Positions 1-9,121 are shown, numbered from the stretch's first letter. The stretch is 64,000 nucleotides of DNA from Sphaerisporangium siamense (GCF_014205275.1 NZ_JACHND010000001.1:7564001-7628000), one strand, 5' to 3'. The notes: generated from the letters alone by a model not told the origin. A program made the numbers and translations.

Positions 1-590
1 AGGGCGCGCACGCCCATGGCGGCGAGCTCCCAGCTCACCTGGCCCCCGGCGCCGCGGTGGCCGGCGGCGGCCGACTCGTAGTAGGTGACGGCCTGCTCGC
101 TCTCGCCCGCGTCGATCAGCGCCGCGACGTACTGGCCGGCCAGGCCGCAGAACGCGGGAGAGCCGGGGCTCACGCCTTCGAGGGCGGCGCCGAGGGCGGC
201 GAGGCGTTCCGCGGCGTACCCGGGGCCGTCGACGTTGGCCTGCGTGAGGGCCAGGGCCTCGGCGGCGGCCGGGACCGAGGGGCAGTCCTTGACGTCCTCG
301 CGCGCGGCGAACTCGGCCAGCGCCTCGGCGTCGCCGAGCGCGACGGTGCCCTGGGCGCGGTCGCCGATTCGGCTGATCAGGTGCCAGTAGCGGGCGAACA
401 GCTCCAGCCACGGCCGCTCCAGCGTGCCGGCCTGCTGGGCCACCGCGGGCGCCATGACGTCGAGCTGGGAGTACCGCCCCTCGAATGCCTGGGCGGGCAG
501 GTCGCCCAAGGCGATGGCGAGCCCTGTGTCGCCTGCTTCGTGCAACTGCCGTTGGGTGTCAGCGACCCAGGCCCAGATGTCCACGTCCAT
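1..590 (-). CDS. Partial helical-repeat (TPR-like) protein, C-terminus outside window
   Basis: This minus-strand gene runs off the left edge, so only the N-terminal 196 or so residues are seen. I chose the ATG at 590 because the reading frame starts MDVDIWAWV from there. The frame stays open further upstream, towards the end of dapF, and no strong ribosome site marks the start. The sequence is Ala/Leu/Glu-rich with regularly spaced helices (for example YVAALIDAGESEQAVTYYE), which resembles tetratricopeptide-type repeats. No catalytic motif, signal peptide or membrane segment is visible. It lies 61 bp after dapF on the same strand and could be the last gene of that run. Its function is unknown; a scaffold or regulatory role would be only a guess. 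Confidence 0.6.
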   Translation of the reverse strand, partial: MDVDIWAWVADTQRQLHEAGDTGLAIALGDLPAQAFEGRYSQLDVMAPAVAQQAGTLERPWLELFARYWHLISRIGDRAQGTVALGDAEALAEFAAREDVKDCPSVPAAAEALALTQANVDGPGYAAERLAALGAALEGVSPGSPAFCGLAGQYVAALIDAGESEQAVTYYESAAAGHRGAGGQVSWELAAMGVRA

Positions 591-651
591 GGCAGGCCAG
601 TCTGCCAGTTCGGCGCTCGTGCCCCAAACAGGCGGCCACGCGCGGTGGGGT

Positions 652-1482
652 CTAGAGCCCCGTGACCTCGCCCGAGGCGACCAGGACCGCGGGGCCGGCC
701 AGCAGGCTCGTGCCCGCGCCGAGGGTGACGGTGAGCACGCCGCCGGGAACCTCGACGATCCAGGTGCCCTCCGGCTCGTCCGCGAGCCGCGCCGCCGCGA
801 CCGCCGCCGCGACCGTCCCCGTGCCGCAGGAGCGGGTCTCGCCCGAGCCGCGCTCGTGGACGCGCATCACGACCCGCCGCTCGCCCACCACGTTCACCAT
901 CTCGACGTTCACGCCGGCGGGGAACACGGCGGGGTCGAAGCCCGGCTGGGAGCTCAGGTCCATGAGGCCCACGGGGTCGCCGGTGACGCAGGCGAGGTGC
1001 GGGTTGCCCATGTCGACGACCAGGCCGGTGTACTCGGCGCCGCCGACGGTGGCCCGGCTCTCGCCGCCCACCCGGGGCGCGCCCATGTCCACGGTGACGT
1101 CGCCGGTGCGCCCGAGGCTCACGCGGCGCACACCCCCGCGGGTCACGATGTCGAACTCGCCGGGCTCGGCCAGCCCCGAGTCCACCAGGTAGCGCGCGAA
1201 GACGCGCGTGCCGTTGCCGCACATCTCGGCCAGGCCGCCGTCGGCGTTGCGGTAGTCCATGAACCACTCGGCGCCGCCGCGCGGCGCGCCCTCGCGGTCC
1301 AGGATCTCGCCCGCCTCGGGGCTGAGCTTGGCGGGGACGACGCGGAGGATGCCGTCGGCGCCGATGCCGGCGCGCCGGTCGCAGAGCCGGGCCACCAGGG
1401 ACGCGTGCAGGTCGAGGCCCGCGTCGAGATCAGGGAGGATGACGAAGTCGTTCTCGGTGCCGTGGCCCTTTACGAAACGCAT
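652..1482 (-). CDS. dapF: Diaminopimelate epimerase
   Basis: DapF converts LL-diaminopimelate to the meso form, the last step before diaminopimelate is used for lysine and for peptidoglycan cross-linking. It is a cytosolic, cofactor-free two-cysteine racemase. The 276-residue length is normal. Both active-site cysteines are present: C88 in MCGNGTR and C219 in SCGTGT. The N-terminal KGHGTENDFV motif is the family signature. The ATG at 1482 directly begins MRFVKGHG. The gene follows miaA by 11 bp, so the two are very probably cotranscribed. dapA and dapB lie elsewhere in this window, so three steps of the pathway are encoded here. Confidence 0.97.
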   Translation of the reverse strand: MRFVKGHGTENDFVILPDLDAGLDLHASLVARLCDRRAGIGADGILRVVPAKLSPEAGEILDREGAPRGGAEWFMDYRNADGGLAEMCGNGTRVFARYLVDSGLAEPGEFDIVTRGGVRRVSLGRTGDVTVDMGAPRVGGESRATVGGAEYTGLVVDMGNPHLACVTGDPVGLMDLSSQPGFDPAVFPAGVNVEMVNVVGERRVVMRVHERGSGETRSCGTGTVAAAVAAARLADEPEGTWIVEVPGGVLTVTLGAGTSLLAGPAVLVASGEVTGL

Positions 1483-1493
1483 GTCTCCAAAGC

Positions 1494-2399
1494 TTACGCC
1501 CCCGCGAGCCGGAGGGCCTGTTCGAGCAGGTCAGGGGCGTCGAAGGGCAGCCATACGACCCGGGGGTCGCGGCGGAACCACGACTCCTGGCGGCGCGCGA
1601 ACCTGCGGGTGGCGCGGACCGTCTCCTCGCGGGCCTGGTCCTCGGTCCACTCCCCGGCGAGGTGGCGCAGCACCTGCGCGTAGCCGAGCGCCCGGCTCGC
1701 CGTGCGGCCGTCGGCGAGGCCGTGCCCGGCCAGGGCCCTGACCTCCTCGACGAACCCGGCCTCCCACATGCGGTCGACGCGCAGCGCGATGCGCTCGTCG
1801 AGCACCGGCCTCGGCACGTGCAGGCCGATCTGCGCACTGGTGTAGACGGCGTCGTAGGACGGCATCGTGGCGGAGAACGGCCGTCCTGAGATCTCGATGA
1901 CCTCCAGGGCGCGCACGATGCGGCGGCCGTTGCTGGACAGGACGGCCTCGGCGGCCACCGGGTCGAGCTCCTTCAGGCGCTGGTGCAGGAGCTCGGAGCC
2001 CACGGCGGCCAGCTCGGCCTCCAGGCGTGCCCGCACCCCGGGGTCGGTGCCGGGGAACTCCAGGGCGTCCAGCGCGGCCCTGATGTACAGGCCGGAGCCG
2101 CCGACCAGGATCGGCACGCGGCCCTCGGCGCGCAGGGCGTCGATGAGGGGGCGGGCCATGCGCTGGTACTCGGCGACGCTGGCCGTCCGCGAGACGTCCC
2201 AGACGTCCAGCAGGTGGTGGGGGACGCCGCGGCGCTCGGCGGGGGTGAGCTTGGCCGTGCCGATGTCCATGCCCCGGTAGAGCTGCATGGAGTCGGCGTT
2301 GACGGCCTCGCCGCCGAGCCGCAGCGCGAGGTCCACCGCGAGGTCGGACTTGCCCGCGGCGGTCGGGCCGACGACGGCGATGACGGGCGGGCGCTCCAC
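1494..2399 (-). CDS. miaA: tRNA dimethylallyltransferase
   Basis: MiaA transfers a dimethylallyl group from DMAPP to N6 of A37 in tRNAs that read U-starting codons. MiaB, encoded at 5.7-7.2 kb, then methylthiolates the product. The protein is 301 residues, usual for the family, with the nucleotide-binding P-loop GPTAAGKS at residues 11-18 and the conserved NADSMQLYRGMDIGTAK segment after it. The start is a GTG at 2399 whose G is also the last base of the ogt stop codon (TAGTG), so translation is probably coupled to ogt. dapF follows after 11 bp. Confidence 0.96.
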   Translation of the reverse strand: MERPPVIAVVGPTAAGKSDLAVDLALRLGGEAVNADSMQLYRGMDIGTAKLTPAERRGVPHHLLDVWDVSRTASVAEYQRMARPLIDALRAEGRVPILVGGSGLYIRAALDALEFPGTDPGVRARLEAELAAVGSELLHQRLKELDPVAAEAVLSSNGRRIVRALEVIEISGRPFSATMPSYDAVYTSAQIGLHVPRPVLDERIALRVDRMWEAGFVEEVRALAGHGLADGRTASRALGYAQVLRHLAGEWTEDQAREETVRATRRFARRQESWFRRDPRVVWLPFDAPDLLEQALRLAGA

Positions 2400-2923
2400 T
2401 ACAGCTCCCAGTCCAGGGTGGGGGCGAGGTGGCCTTCGAGGGTGAGCAGCCAGCGCTTGGTCTCGATGCCGGTGCCGCTGAACCCGCCGATGCCGTTGCC
2501 GGCGACGACGCGGTGGCAGGGCACGATGATCGGGAGCGGGTTGCTGCCCATGACCTGGCCGATCGCCCGGGCGTCCACGCCCGCGCGGCTGGCCGCCCCG
2601 AGCTCGCCGTAGGTGATGACCTTGCCGTACGGGACGCGCGTATACAGGGTGCCGAGGACGCGGCGTTGCAGGGGGGACATCAGCCGCCAGTCGACCGGGA
2701 CGGTGAACCGCTGCAGCTCACCGGCGAAGTAGGCGGCGAGCTCCTCGCGGACGAGCGTGGTGCGTGCCGGGTCGTCGGCCTCGGCGGCGTCGAGGTGCTC
2801 CAGCACCCGGCCGCGCGCCTCGGGGCCGTCACGGAAGGCGGCCGCGACCACGCCCGCCCGCGTCACGGCCGCCATCACGGTGCCGACGCGGGTCGGCACT
2901 CCGGCGAAGGCCACGTCCAGCAT
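2399..2923 (-). CDS. ogt: Methylated-DNA-protein cysteine methyltransferase (Ogt/AGT)
   Basis: This is a suicide DNA-repair protein that moves alkyl groups from O6-alkylguanine to its own cysteine. The acceptor motif is PCHRVV with C136 as the acceptor, preceded by the DNA-binding helix region around residues 85-125 (VPYGKVITYGEL). I chose the ATG at 2923, giving 174 residues, because it follows a purine-rich GAAGAAGGGAAG ribosome site and matches the usual family length. The frame stays open to 3163, but that extension is Arg/Gly-rich and not family-like. The stop overlaps the miaA start by one base. It lies 107 bp after the dioxygenase-like gene. Confidence 0.93.
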   Translation of the reverse strand: MLDVAFAGVPTRVGTVMAAVTRAGVVAAAFRDGPEARGRVLEHLDAAEADDPARTTLVREELAAYFAGELQRFTVPVDWRLMSPLQRRVLGTLYTRVPYGKVITYGELGAASRAGVDARAIGQVMGSNPLPIIVPCHRVVAGNGIGGFSGTGIETKRWLLTLEGHLAPTLDWEL

Positions 2924-3030
2924 CCGCTTCCCTTCTTCCACGGGGTGCTCCGGTACGGGCGCGATGCCCGCCTTCTCACCGTAACCACGCCGGGCCCTCC
3001 CGGCGTCCCGATCTTGGATGTTCGCCGCGG

Positions 3031-3720
3031 TCACGCCTGGGACCAACTGGCGACGAGGTACCCGACGCCGTACGGCGCCTCGTCGTACAGCGCCTCTCCG
3101 GTCATACGGCGGTCCCCGGCCGCGCCGGCCAGCACCTGGAACGCGGCGCGCCCCGCCACCCACAGCTCCTCCGCCTCGGCGGGGTCGAGCGCGGCCAGGG
3201 CCCCGGCGTCGGCGCCGCCCAGGGCGCGGACGAGCGCCCGGTCGTAGCCGGCCGCGGCCGGATGGAGGTAGCCGGGGGACTTCACGGTGAGCCTGGCCGA
3301 GCCGTCCCCCATGACGAGCAGCGCGACCCGCTCACCCCGCGCCGCCAGGGCCCGGCCGAGCCGCGCGCACTCGCCGGAGGAAGCGTCCGAGGCCACGGCC
3401 TGGTGCGCGGCGGGCACACCGGCGCCGGCCAGGTCGAGCAGCCAGCGTCCGATGGTCAGGGACAGGGGTAACACCGGCGGGCCGCTCCCCACGCGGACGT
3501 CCCCGCCCCACGGGGCCAGGCCGCCCGCCGCGTCCCCCGCGTAGGAGCGGGTGGCGTCGGCGCCGCCCACCGTGATCAGCGTGTCGGGCCGGGCGGCGGC
3601 GAGCGACCGGACGGCCGCCACGCAGGCCAGGCGCAGAGGCTCCAGCTCGGGCGACGCCTCGCCCGCGAGGCCGGGCACGATCAGCGGTGGGTGCGGGCAC
3701 ACGGCCGCGGCGACTAGCAC
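3031..3720 (-). CDS. Class III extradiol dioxygenase-like protein
   Basis: The 229-residue protein matches the actinobacterial family annotated as class III extradiol dioxygenase subunit B-like. Typical features are the opening LVAAAVCPHPPLIVPG, which carries the His that would bind iron, the LITVGGAD core, and a C-terminal YDEAPYGVGYLVASW. Family members occur next to miaA, miaB and dapF in many actinomycetes, but no substrate is established. The conserved neighbourhood suggests a housekeeping rather than aromatic-degradation role (inference). The start is a GTG at 3720. It heads the minus-strand run with ogt, miaA and dapF. Confidence 0.8.
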   Translation of the reverse strand: MLVAAAVCPHPPLIVPGLAGEASPELEPLRLACVAAVRSLAAARPDTLITVGGADATRSYAGDAAGGLAPWGGDVRVGSGPPVLPLSLTIGRWLLDLAGAGVPAAHQAVASDASSGECARLGRALAARGERVALLVMGDGSARLTVKSPGYLHPAAAGYDRALVRALGGADAGALAALDPAEAEELWVAGRAAFQVLAGAAGDRRMTGEALYDEAPYGVGYLVASWSQA

Positions 3721-3771
3721 GCCAACAGGCTAGTGCGGCGCCCGCGCACGATGGTCCGACGCGGAGACGCG

Positions 3772-3805
3772 GAGACCCCGGCGCCGCCGCGGGCGCCGGG
3801 GTCTC
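3772..3805 (-). terminator. Intrinsic-type hairpin after the CAP-domain gene
   Basis: This is a perfect 14-bp stem, GAGACCCCGGCGCC paired with its complement, with a 6-nt loop. It sits 26 bp beyond the stop of the CAP-domain gene and upstream of the dioxygenase-like gene. There is no U-tract, as is common in high-GC actinobacteria. It probably ends the CAP transcript and insulates the next operon. Confidence 0.75.
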
Positions 3806-3830
3806 GTGGCCCTCGTGGAGGGACGGGCGA

Positions 3831-4994
3831 TCAGCTGCCGCCGAAGTCCTGGGTCCACCAGGGGCCGCCGCTGCCGAAGTGCACGCCGACGCCGATGGCC
3901 TTCAGCTTGCAGTTCATGATGTTGGCGCGGTGCCCGGGGCTGTTGAGCCAGGCCTTGACGACCGCCTCGGGGGTCTGCTGTCCCCTGGCGATGTTCTCCG
4001 CGTACATGTTCGAGGTGTAGCCGGCCGCCTTGATGCGGTCCCAGGGGGTGCGCCCGTCCTGGGAGTTGTGGTCGAAGTACCCCTTGGCCGCCATGTCGTC
4101 GGAGTGCCCGCGCGCGGCCTGGCGCAGCTTCTCGTCGATGCGCAGCGGCCCGCAGCCCTGCTCCTGCCGTGCGGCGTTGGTCAGGCGCGCCACCTCGTCC
4201 TCGGCGGTGACGATGCTCGACGGCCCCTTGCCCGTGGAGGTCGGCGAGGGCGCCGGCTTGGCCGGGCTCTTGCTGGGCGTCGCGGTCGGCTTCGCGGTGG
4301 GGCTCGCGGTCGGTTTGGCGGTGGGGCTCGCGGTCGGTTTGGCGGTGGGACGGTGCCGGGAGGTCGGCTTGGCGGTGGGCCCGCTCGGGCGGAGGTCACG
4401 GAAGAAGTCGGCGCCGAGGCCGGAGGCGCGGCCCGGCTGCGCCTGGTAGGGGGCGACGTATCCGACAGGGCCGTCGGGGCCCGGACGCGCGCCCTGCGAG
4501 TCGGTGGACTCCCCGCCCGGGTTCTTCTTGTTCTTGGCGCTCTCGCCGCCGGAAGGCCCGGCCGTCTTGGCGACGGGCGTCTGCTCCCGCGAGCCGCCGG
4601 ACCCGCCCGAGTCGCCCGAGCCGCTTCCGGAGATGTCGAGCGCGCCCCCGGCGCCGCCGGACGAGCCGGGGTCCGCGGCGGCGGGCGCCTCGGCGGAGGC
4701 GTCGTCGGAGTCCAGCGCGGTGGCGTCGCCGTCGTCCGCGGCCTCGCCGGCGTCCTGCTCGGAGGCCCGCCACGAGGACTTCTGCGTGGACTGCTCGGGC
4801 GTGGAGCCGCCCGTGAAGACGATGACCCCGCCCGCGGCGACGGCGGCCGCGACCACGGCCACGGCGGCGCTCAGCGCGAGGGTGCGCCGGCCTGTGCGGG
4901 GACGGGGGGAATGTTCGGAGGAGAGGAATTCGGTGGGGGATGCGGGGCTGGACTCGTTGTAGCGGCCCGGCGACGGTCGGTCGTGCCGATCCAT
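3831..4994 (-). CDS. Membrane-anchored extracellular CAP-domain protein
   Basis: The 387-residue protein has a charged cytoplasmic N-terminus, one membrane helix at about 39-60, a long low-complexity Ser/Gly/Pro linker, a (TAKPTASP) repeat region around 207-240, and a C-terminal CAP (SCP/PR-1) domain at about 264-387. The CAP cavity residues are present: H309 in YFDH, E333 in AENIA and H355 in SPGHRANIM. Two cysteines (C281, C361) could form a disulphide. CAP domains in bacteria are mostly of unknown activity; a wall-associated role is inferred from the topology. The gene ends just before a strong hairpin and is divergent from the small secreted-protein gene. Confidence 0.9.
   Translation of the reverse strand: MDRHDRPSPGRYNESSPASPTEFLSSEHSPRPRTGRRTLALSAAVAVVAAAVAAGGVIVFTGGSTPEQSTQKSSWRASEQDAGEAADDGDATALDSDDASAEAPAAADPGSSGGAGGALDISGSGSGDSGGSGGSREQTPVAKTAGPSGGESAKNKKNPGGESTDSQGARPGPDGPVGYVAPYQAQPGRASGLGADFFRDLRPSGPTAKPTSRHRPTAKPTASPTAKPTASPTAKPTATPSKSPAKPAPSPTSTGKGPSSIVTAEDEVARLTNAARQEQGCGPLRIDEKLRQAARGHSDDMAAKGYFDHNSQDGRTPWDRIKAAGYTSNMYAENIARGQQTPEAVVKAWLNSPGHRANIMNCKLKAIGVGVHFGSGGPWWTQDFGGS
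4294..4351. repeat. 24-bp tandem repeat coding for TAKPTASP
   Basis: Two identical 24-bp units (4294-4317 and 4318-4341) plus half of a third lie inside the CAP-domain gene. The unit keeps the reading frame and encodes eight residues, so copy-number change would alter linker length without a frameshift. Confidence 0.85.
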
Positions 4995-5106
4995 GTGGTG
5001 ACTCCTGCGGCCAATCGGGGAGAAAGCGCTCCGGCTTCCGCGAGTGGTCGTTCACACTAGCCCCACAAGCCGAATTACCGCACCTCAATCACGGAAGAAT
5101 CACGAC

Positions 5107-5739
5107 TTGTCATCTCTTGGACCGATCTCAATTCGAACGGCGGCGGCCGTCGGCGGCGTGACGGCGCTCTTCGGTCTCGCGGGCCTGGCGATCACCTCGG
5201 GAACCGCTCCAGCGACGCCAGGATCGCCGCCCCCCGCGCGGGATGCGGCGGCACGGCACTCCCCCGCCGTGACCAGGGCGATCACCCGCTCGGGAGCGGA
5301 GTCCGGCCCCGGCGATCTCCCGGAATTCGAACACCCGAGCCCCGATCCTCCGGCGAGAATTTCTGACCCGGGTGATCGTCCCGAGGACGGCTGGACGGTC
5401 CTCGTCCCGGTGGCCCGCCCTCCCAGGGAAGCGCGACGTGACGGCGTGGGCGCACCAGGGGCGCCCACAGGATCGCGACGAGCGCCCGCGGGGACGCGAG
5501 GAGCGCCCACCGAGCCCCGTAAGGCCCCGCGAGCGCCGGGGCCGCCGTACAAGCGCACCCCTCGTCCCACCGCGCATCCCTCACCGCGGCACAGCCCGCC
5601 GGCAAGACCGCCCCATGCGACGCCCGCGCCCCCACGGAGCGAGGAGCGGCCTCCCTATCCGATGGGCGACGCGTGCGCGCGGTTCACCGACTTCCGGCGG
5701 TACTACTGCGACCGCCTGCTGAGCGGGCGGGGACGCTGA
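5107..5739 (+). CDS. Small secreted Pro/Arg-rich protein of unknown function
   Basis: This gene is divergent from the CAP gene and ends 6 bp from the miaB stop. I chose the TTG at 5107 because a GGAAG ribosome site lies 9 nt before it. The resulting protein (210 aa) opens with SSLGPISIRTAAAVGG and a hydrophobic stretch, a likely signal peptide cut near residues 35-40. The frame is also open from a GTG at 5044. The middle is low-complexity (Pro, Arg, Gly). The last 25 residues are different: MGDACARFTDFRRYYCDRLL carries two cysteines and looks like a folded, conserved tail. I do not recognise the family. Confidence 0.6.
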   Translation: MSSLGPISIRTAAAVGGVTALFGLAGLAITSGTAPATPGSPPPARDAAARHSPAVTRAITRSGAESGPGDLPEFEHPSPDPPARISDPGDRPEDGWTVLVPVARPPREARRDGVGAPGAPTGSRRAPAGTRGAPTEPRKAPRAPGPPYKRTPRPTAHPSPRHSPPARPPHATPAPPRSEERPPYPMGDACARFTDFRRYYCDRLLSGRGR

Positions 5740-5745
5740 ACCGCC

Positions 5746-7221
5746 TCAGGCGCGGCGCACGACGGGCATGCCCAGCGACACCGCGCCGGGCCTGCCGCCC
5801 CCGCCGGTGCCGCAGGCGGCGGCCTCGCGGGCCTCCCAGGCGTCGCCCGCCCGGGTGCGGCGGACCAGCGCCGGGCCGTCGGCCACCAGGTGGTGGGGCG
5901 CGGCGTAGGTGACCTCGGTGGTCACCATGTCGCCCGGCCGCGGCGGCGCGGCGTCCGCGGGCGGCACGAAGTGGACCAGGCGGTTGTCGGCGGCGCGGCC
6001 GGACATGCGGCGGGTGGCGTCGTCCTTGCGCCCCTCGCCCTCGGCGACCAGGACCTCCAGCGTGCGGCCGACCTGCGCCCTGTTCTCCTCCCAGGAGATC
6101 TCCTCCTGCAGGGCGACGAGCCGCTCGTAGCGCTCCTGCACGACCTCCTTCGGCACCTGGTCGTCCATGGTGGCGGCGGGGGTGCCCGGCCGGATGGAGT
6201 ACTGGAAGGTGAAGGCGTTGGCGAAGCGCGACCGGCGCACGACCTCCAGGGTGCCCTGGAAGTCCTCCTCGGTCTCGCCGGGGAAGCCGACGATGATGTC
6301 GGTGGAGATCGCCGCGTCGGGGATGGCGGCGCGGACGCGCTCGATGATGCCCAGGTACCGCTCGGCGCGGTAGGAGCGGCGCATGGCCTTCAGGATCCGG
6401 TCCGAGCCGGACTGCAGCGGCATGTGCAACTGGGGCATGACGTTCGGCGTCTCGGCCATGGCGGCGATGACGTCGTCGGTGAAGGCCGCCGGGTGCGGGG
6501 AGGTGAACCGCACGCGCTCCAGGCCCTCGACGTCGCCGCAGGCGCGCAGGAGCTTGCCGAACGCCAGCCGGTCGCCGAACTCGACGCCGTAGGTGTTGAC
6601 GTTCTGCCCGAGGAGGGTGACCTCCAGGACGCCGAGCTCGACCAGCGCGCGGATCTCGCCGAGGATGTCGCCGGGACGGCGGTCCTTCTCCTTGCCGCGC
6701 AGCGCGGGGACGATGCAGAACGTGCAGGTGTTGTTGCAGCCGACGGAGATCGACACCCAGGCGGCGTACGGCGACTCGCGCCGGGTCGGCAGCGTGCTGG
6801 GGAAGACCTCCAGCGACTCCTTGATCTCGACCTGCGCCTCGCGGGCGACGCGCGCCCGCTCCAGCAGCACGGGCAGCGACCCGATGTTGTGGGTGCCGAA
6901 CACCACGTCCACCCACGGGGCCTTGCGGACGATCTCGCCCTGGTCCTTCTGCGCCAGGCAGCCCCCGACCGCGATCTGCATGTCCGGGTTGCGCACCTTG
7001 GCCGGGCGAAGGTGCCCGAGGTTGCCGTACAAGCGGTTGTCGGCGTTCTCGCGCACCGCACAGGTGTTGAAGACGACCACGTCGGCCGTCTCCTCGTCGT
7101 CCGCGCGGACGTAACCAGCGGCCTCCAGCAGCCCGGACAGGCGCTCGGAGTCGTGGACGTTCATCTGGCACCCGTACGTGCGGACCTCGTAGGTGCGGGC
7201 GCGCTCCTCGGTGACACTCAT
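5746..7221 (-). CDS. miaB: tRNA-2-methylthio-N6-dimethylallyladenosine synthase
   Basis: MiaB is a radical-SAM methylthiotransferase acting on the i6A37 that MiaA makes. The 491-residue protein has the N-terminal cluster cysteines C18, C54 and C88, the radical-SAM CxxxCxxC at C162, C166 and C169 (GCNNTCTFC), and a C-terminal TRAM-like region. I chose the ATG at 7221 ([19 protein letters not shown]) because it matches the family N-terminus; the frame remains open far upstream but that extension is the antisense of gluA. It is divergent from gluA and convergent with the small secreted-protein gene. Confidence 0.97.
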   Translation of the reverse strand: MSVTEERARTYEVRTYGCQMNVHDSERLSGLLEAAGYVRADDEETADVVVFNTCAVRENADNRLYGNLGHLRPAKVRNPDMQIAVGGCLAQKDQGEIVRKAPWVDVVFGTHNIGSLPVLLERARVAREAQVEIKESLEVFPSTLPTRRESPYAAWVSISVGCNNTCTFCIVPALRGKEKDRRPGDILGEIRALVELGVLEVTLLGQNVNTYGVEFGDRLAFGKLLRACGDVEGLERVRFTSPHPAAFTDDVIAAMAETPNVMPQLHMPLQSGSDRILKAMRRSYRAERYLGIIERVRAAIPDAAISTDIIVGFPGETEEDFQGTLEVVRRSRFANAFTFQYSIRPGTPAATMDDQVPKEVVQERYERLVALQEEISWEENRAQVGRTLEVLVAEGEGRKDDATRRMSGRAADNRLVHFVPPADAAPPRPGDMVTTEVTYAAPHHLVADGPALVRRTRAGDAWEAREAAACGTGGGGRPGAVSLGMPVVRRA

Positions 7222-7329
7222 CTCAACAGACAAGGGTAGGCGCATCGGGACGCCCGCCGCACGCCATGCGCCCCCCACGGGTACTTCCCGATATCTTCCC
7301 TCCGTGACAAGGCCGTGATGCGATCGGTA

Positions 7330-7351
7330 CCGCCTGGTTAGTGACAGGCGG
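7330..7351. promoter_or_regulatory. Inverted repeat upstream of gluABCD
   Basis: Perfect 7-bp arms CCGCCTG and CAGGCGG flank an 8-nt spacer, ending 24 bp before the gluA ATG and lying between the divergent miaB and gluA genes. Its position suits an operator or leader hairpin of the importer operon. The cognate regulator is unknown. Confidence 0.45.
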
Positions 7352-7375
7352 CATTGACCACTTACGTTGTCCAGC

Positions 7376-8131
7376 ATGACGGAGAACGGGGACGCGACTC
7401 CTCTCGTCAGAGTCGAGGACGTCAACAAAAGCTTCGGTGCCCTGCACGTGCTCAAGGACATCAACCTGACGGTCAACCGAGGTGAGGTCGTCGTCGTGAT
7501 CGGCCCGTCGGGGGGCGGCAAGTCGACGCTGTGCCGCGCCATCAACCGGCTGGAGACCATCGACTCGGGGACCATCACCTTCGACGGCCGCCCGCTTCCC
7601 GCGGAGGGGAAGGCGCTGGCCCGGCTGAGGTCCGACGTCGGCATGGTCTTCCAGAGCTTCAATCTGTTCGCCCACAAGACGATCCTGGAGAACGTCACGC
7701 TCGGGCCGATCAAGGTGCGGGGCGTCGCGCGCGAGCAGGCCGAGAGACGGGGCATGGAGCTGCTCGAACGCGTCGGCATCGCCAGCCAGGCCGGCAAGTA
7801 CCCCGCCCAGCTCTCCGGCGGCCAGCAGCAGCGCACGGCCATCGCCCGCGCCCTCGCCATGGACCCGAAGATGATCCTGTTCGACGAGCCGACCTCGGCG
7901 CTGGACCCCGAAATGGTCCAGGAGGTCCTCGACGTCATGATCGGCCTGGCCAGGGACGGCATGACCATGGTGGTCGTGACCCACGAGATGGGCTTCGCCC
8001 GCAGGGCCGCCAACCGCGTCGTCTTCATGTCGGAGGGCCAGATCGTGGAGGAGAACACTCCCGAGGAGTTCTTCACCAACGCCCGCACCGAGCGGGCCAA
8101 GGACTTCCTCTCCAAGATCCTCACGCACTGA
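7376..8131 (+). CDS. gluA: Glutamate-type ABC importer, ATP-binding subunit
   Basis: This is the ATPase of a polar amino-acid ABC importer, 251 residues. Walker A is GPSGGGKST at 43-51, the Q-loop glutamine is near 93, the signature LSGGQQQR is at 146-153, and Walker B ILFDE is at 167-171. I chose the ATG at 7376; an in-frame TTG three codons earlier is possible. No good ribosome site precedes either. It is the first gene of a four-gene importer operon next to miaB, as in Streptomyces, where the system takes up glutamate. Glutamate specificity here is inferred from family and position. Confidence 0.94.
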   Translation: MTENGDATPLVRVEDVNKSFGALHVLKDINLTVNRGEVVVVIGPSGGGKSTLCRAINRLETIDSGTITFDGRPLPAEGKALARLRSDVGMVFQSFNLFAHKTILENVTLGPIKVRGVAREQAERRGMELLERVGIASQAGKYPAQLSGGQQQRTAIARALAMDPKMILFDEPTSALDPEMVQEVLDVMIGLARDGMTMVVVTHEMGFARRAANRVVFMSEGQIVEENTPEEFFTNARTERAKDFLSKILTH

Positions 8132-8252
8132 TCGCGTACCTCGACAGCCCCCTGCCGTACAGACCATCATCGCGATCCGGCGCGTACGCGGCGTCGCGGT
8201 GGACACCTACCGCACATCCAGCAGGACACCAAGAAAGCTGAGGTACACGCAC

Positions 8253-9110
8253 ATGCGTTCACGACAGATCGGAGCCACCCTCCTGTCTGCCGCGGCCCTG
8301 GCCGCGAGCCTCGCCGCCTGCGGCAACAGCGGCCCCACGTCGGCGATCGAGAAGGCCAAGAACGACAAGAAACTCACCATCGGCGTCAAGTACGACCAGC
8401 CCGGCATGGGCCTGAAGAAACCCGACGGCACCGTCGAGGGCTTCGACGTCGATGTCGCCAAGTACCTGGCCAAGGAGCTCGGCGTGCCCGAGTCCGGCAT
8501 CACCTGGAAGGAGGCGCGCTCGGCCAACCGCGAGACGTTCCTCCAGCAGGGCCAGGTCGACCTCATCGTCGCCACGTACTCCATCACCGAGGCCCGCAAG
8601 CCGAAGGTCACCTTCGGCGGCCCCTTCTACATCGCCCACCAGGACACGCTGGTCCGCTCGGACGACACCTCCATCACCTCCCTGGACAGCCTCAAGGGCA
8701 AGCGCATCTGCCAGGTCACCGGCTCCAACTCGTGGAAGAACATCGCCGAGGGCACCAACAAGGAGAGCAAGAAGGTCGACGTCCAGCTCGTCCCGGCGAG
8801 CGCCTACGAGGAGTGCGTGACCAAGCTCAAGGGCAACGCCATCGACGCGGTGACGACCGACGACATGATCCTCGCCGGGTACGCCAAGCGTGAGGGCTCC
8901 TCGCTCAAGGTCACCGGCGCCCCCTTCACCGACGAGAAGTACGGCGTCGGCCTGAAGAAGGGCGACAAGGAGACCTGCGAGGCCGTCAACAAGGCGATCA
9001 CGAAGATGTACCAGGACGGGACCATCAAGCAGCTCTTCGACAAGCACTTCAGCGGAACCGGTCTGCAGTTCACCGCGACCGGCGCGCCTCCCGCGGAGGG
9101 GTGCGCCTGA
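8253..9110 (+). CDS. gluB: Glutamate-type ABC importer, substrate-binding lipoprotein
   Basis: This is the extracellular receptor of the importer, 285 residues, of the family 3 solute-binding type. The ATG at 8253 has a GAGG site about 9 nt before it and starts a lipoprotein signal peptide ending in LAAC, with C23 as the lipidated residue. The body opens with KLTIGVKYDQPGMG and contains the usual QGQVDLIVATYSIT segment. Two further cysteines occur in ICQVTG and EECVTK and a pair near the C-terminus, which may form disulphides. A strong hairpin follows the stop codon, probably raising receptor mRNA level over the permease genes. Confidence 0.94.
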   Translation: MRSRQIGATLLSAAALAASLAACGNSGPTSAIEKAKNDKKLTIGVKYDQPGMGLKKPDGTVEGFDVDVAKYLAKELGVPESGITWKEARSANRETFLQQGQVDLIVATYSITEARKPKVTFGGPFYIAHQDTLVRSDDTSITSLDSLKGKRICQVTGSNSWKNIAEGTNKESKKVDVQLVPASAYEECVTKLKGNAIDAVTTDDMILAGYAKREGSSLKVTGAPFTDEKYGVGLKKGDKETCEAVNKAITKMYQDGTIKQLFDKHFSGTGLQFTATGAPPAEGCA

Positions 9111-9121
9111 CCTTGTTCCCC

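Noticed and set aside
2399-3163. Longer N-terminus for ogt
   Set aside because: The extension is Arg/Gly-rich, not family-like, and a good ribosome site precedes the ATG at 2923.
4294-4351. CRISPR-like repeats here and at 13570-13646
   Set aside because: Units are contiguous with no spacers, one set is coding, and no cas genes are present.
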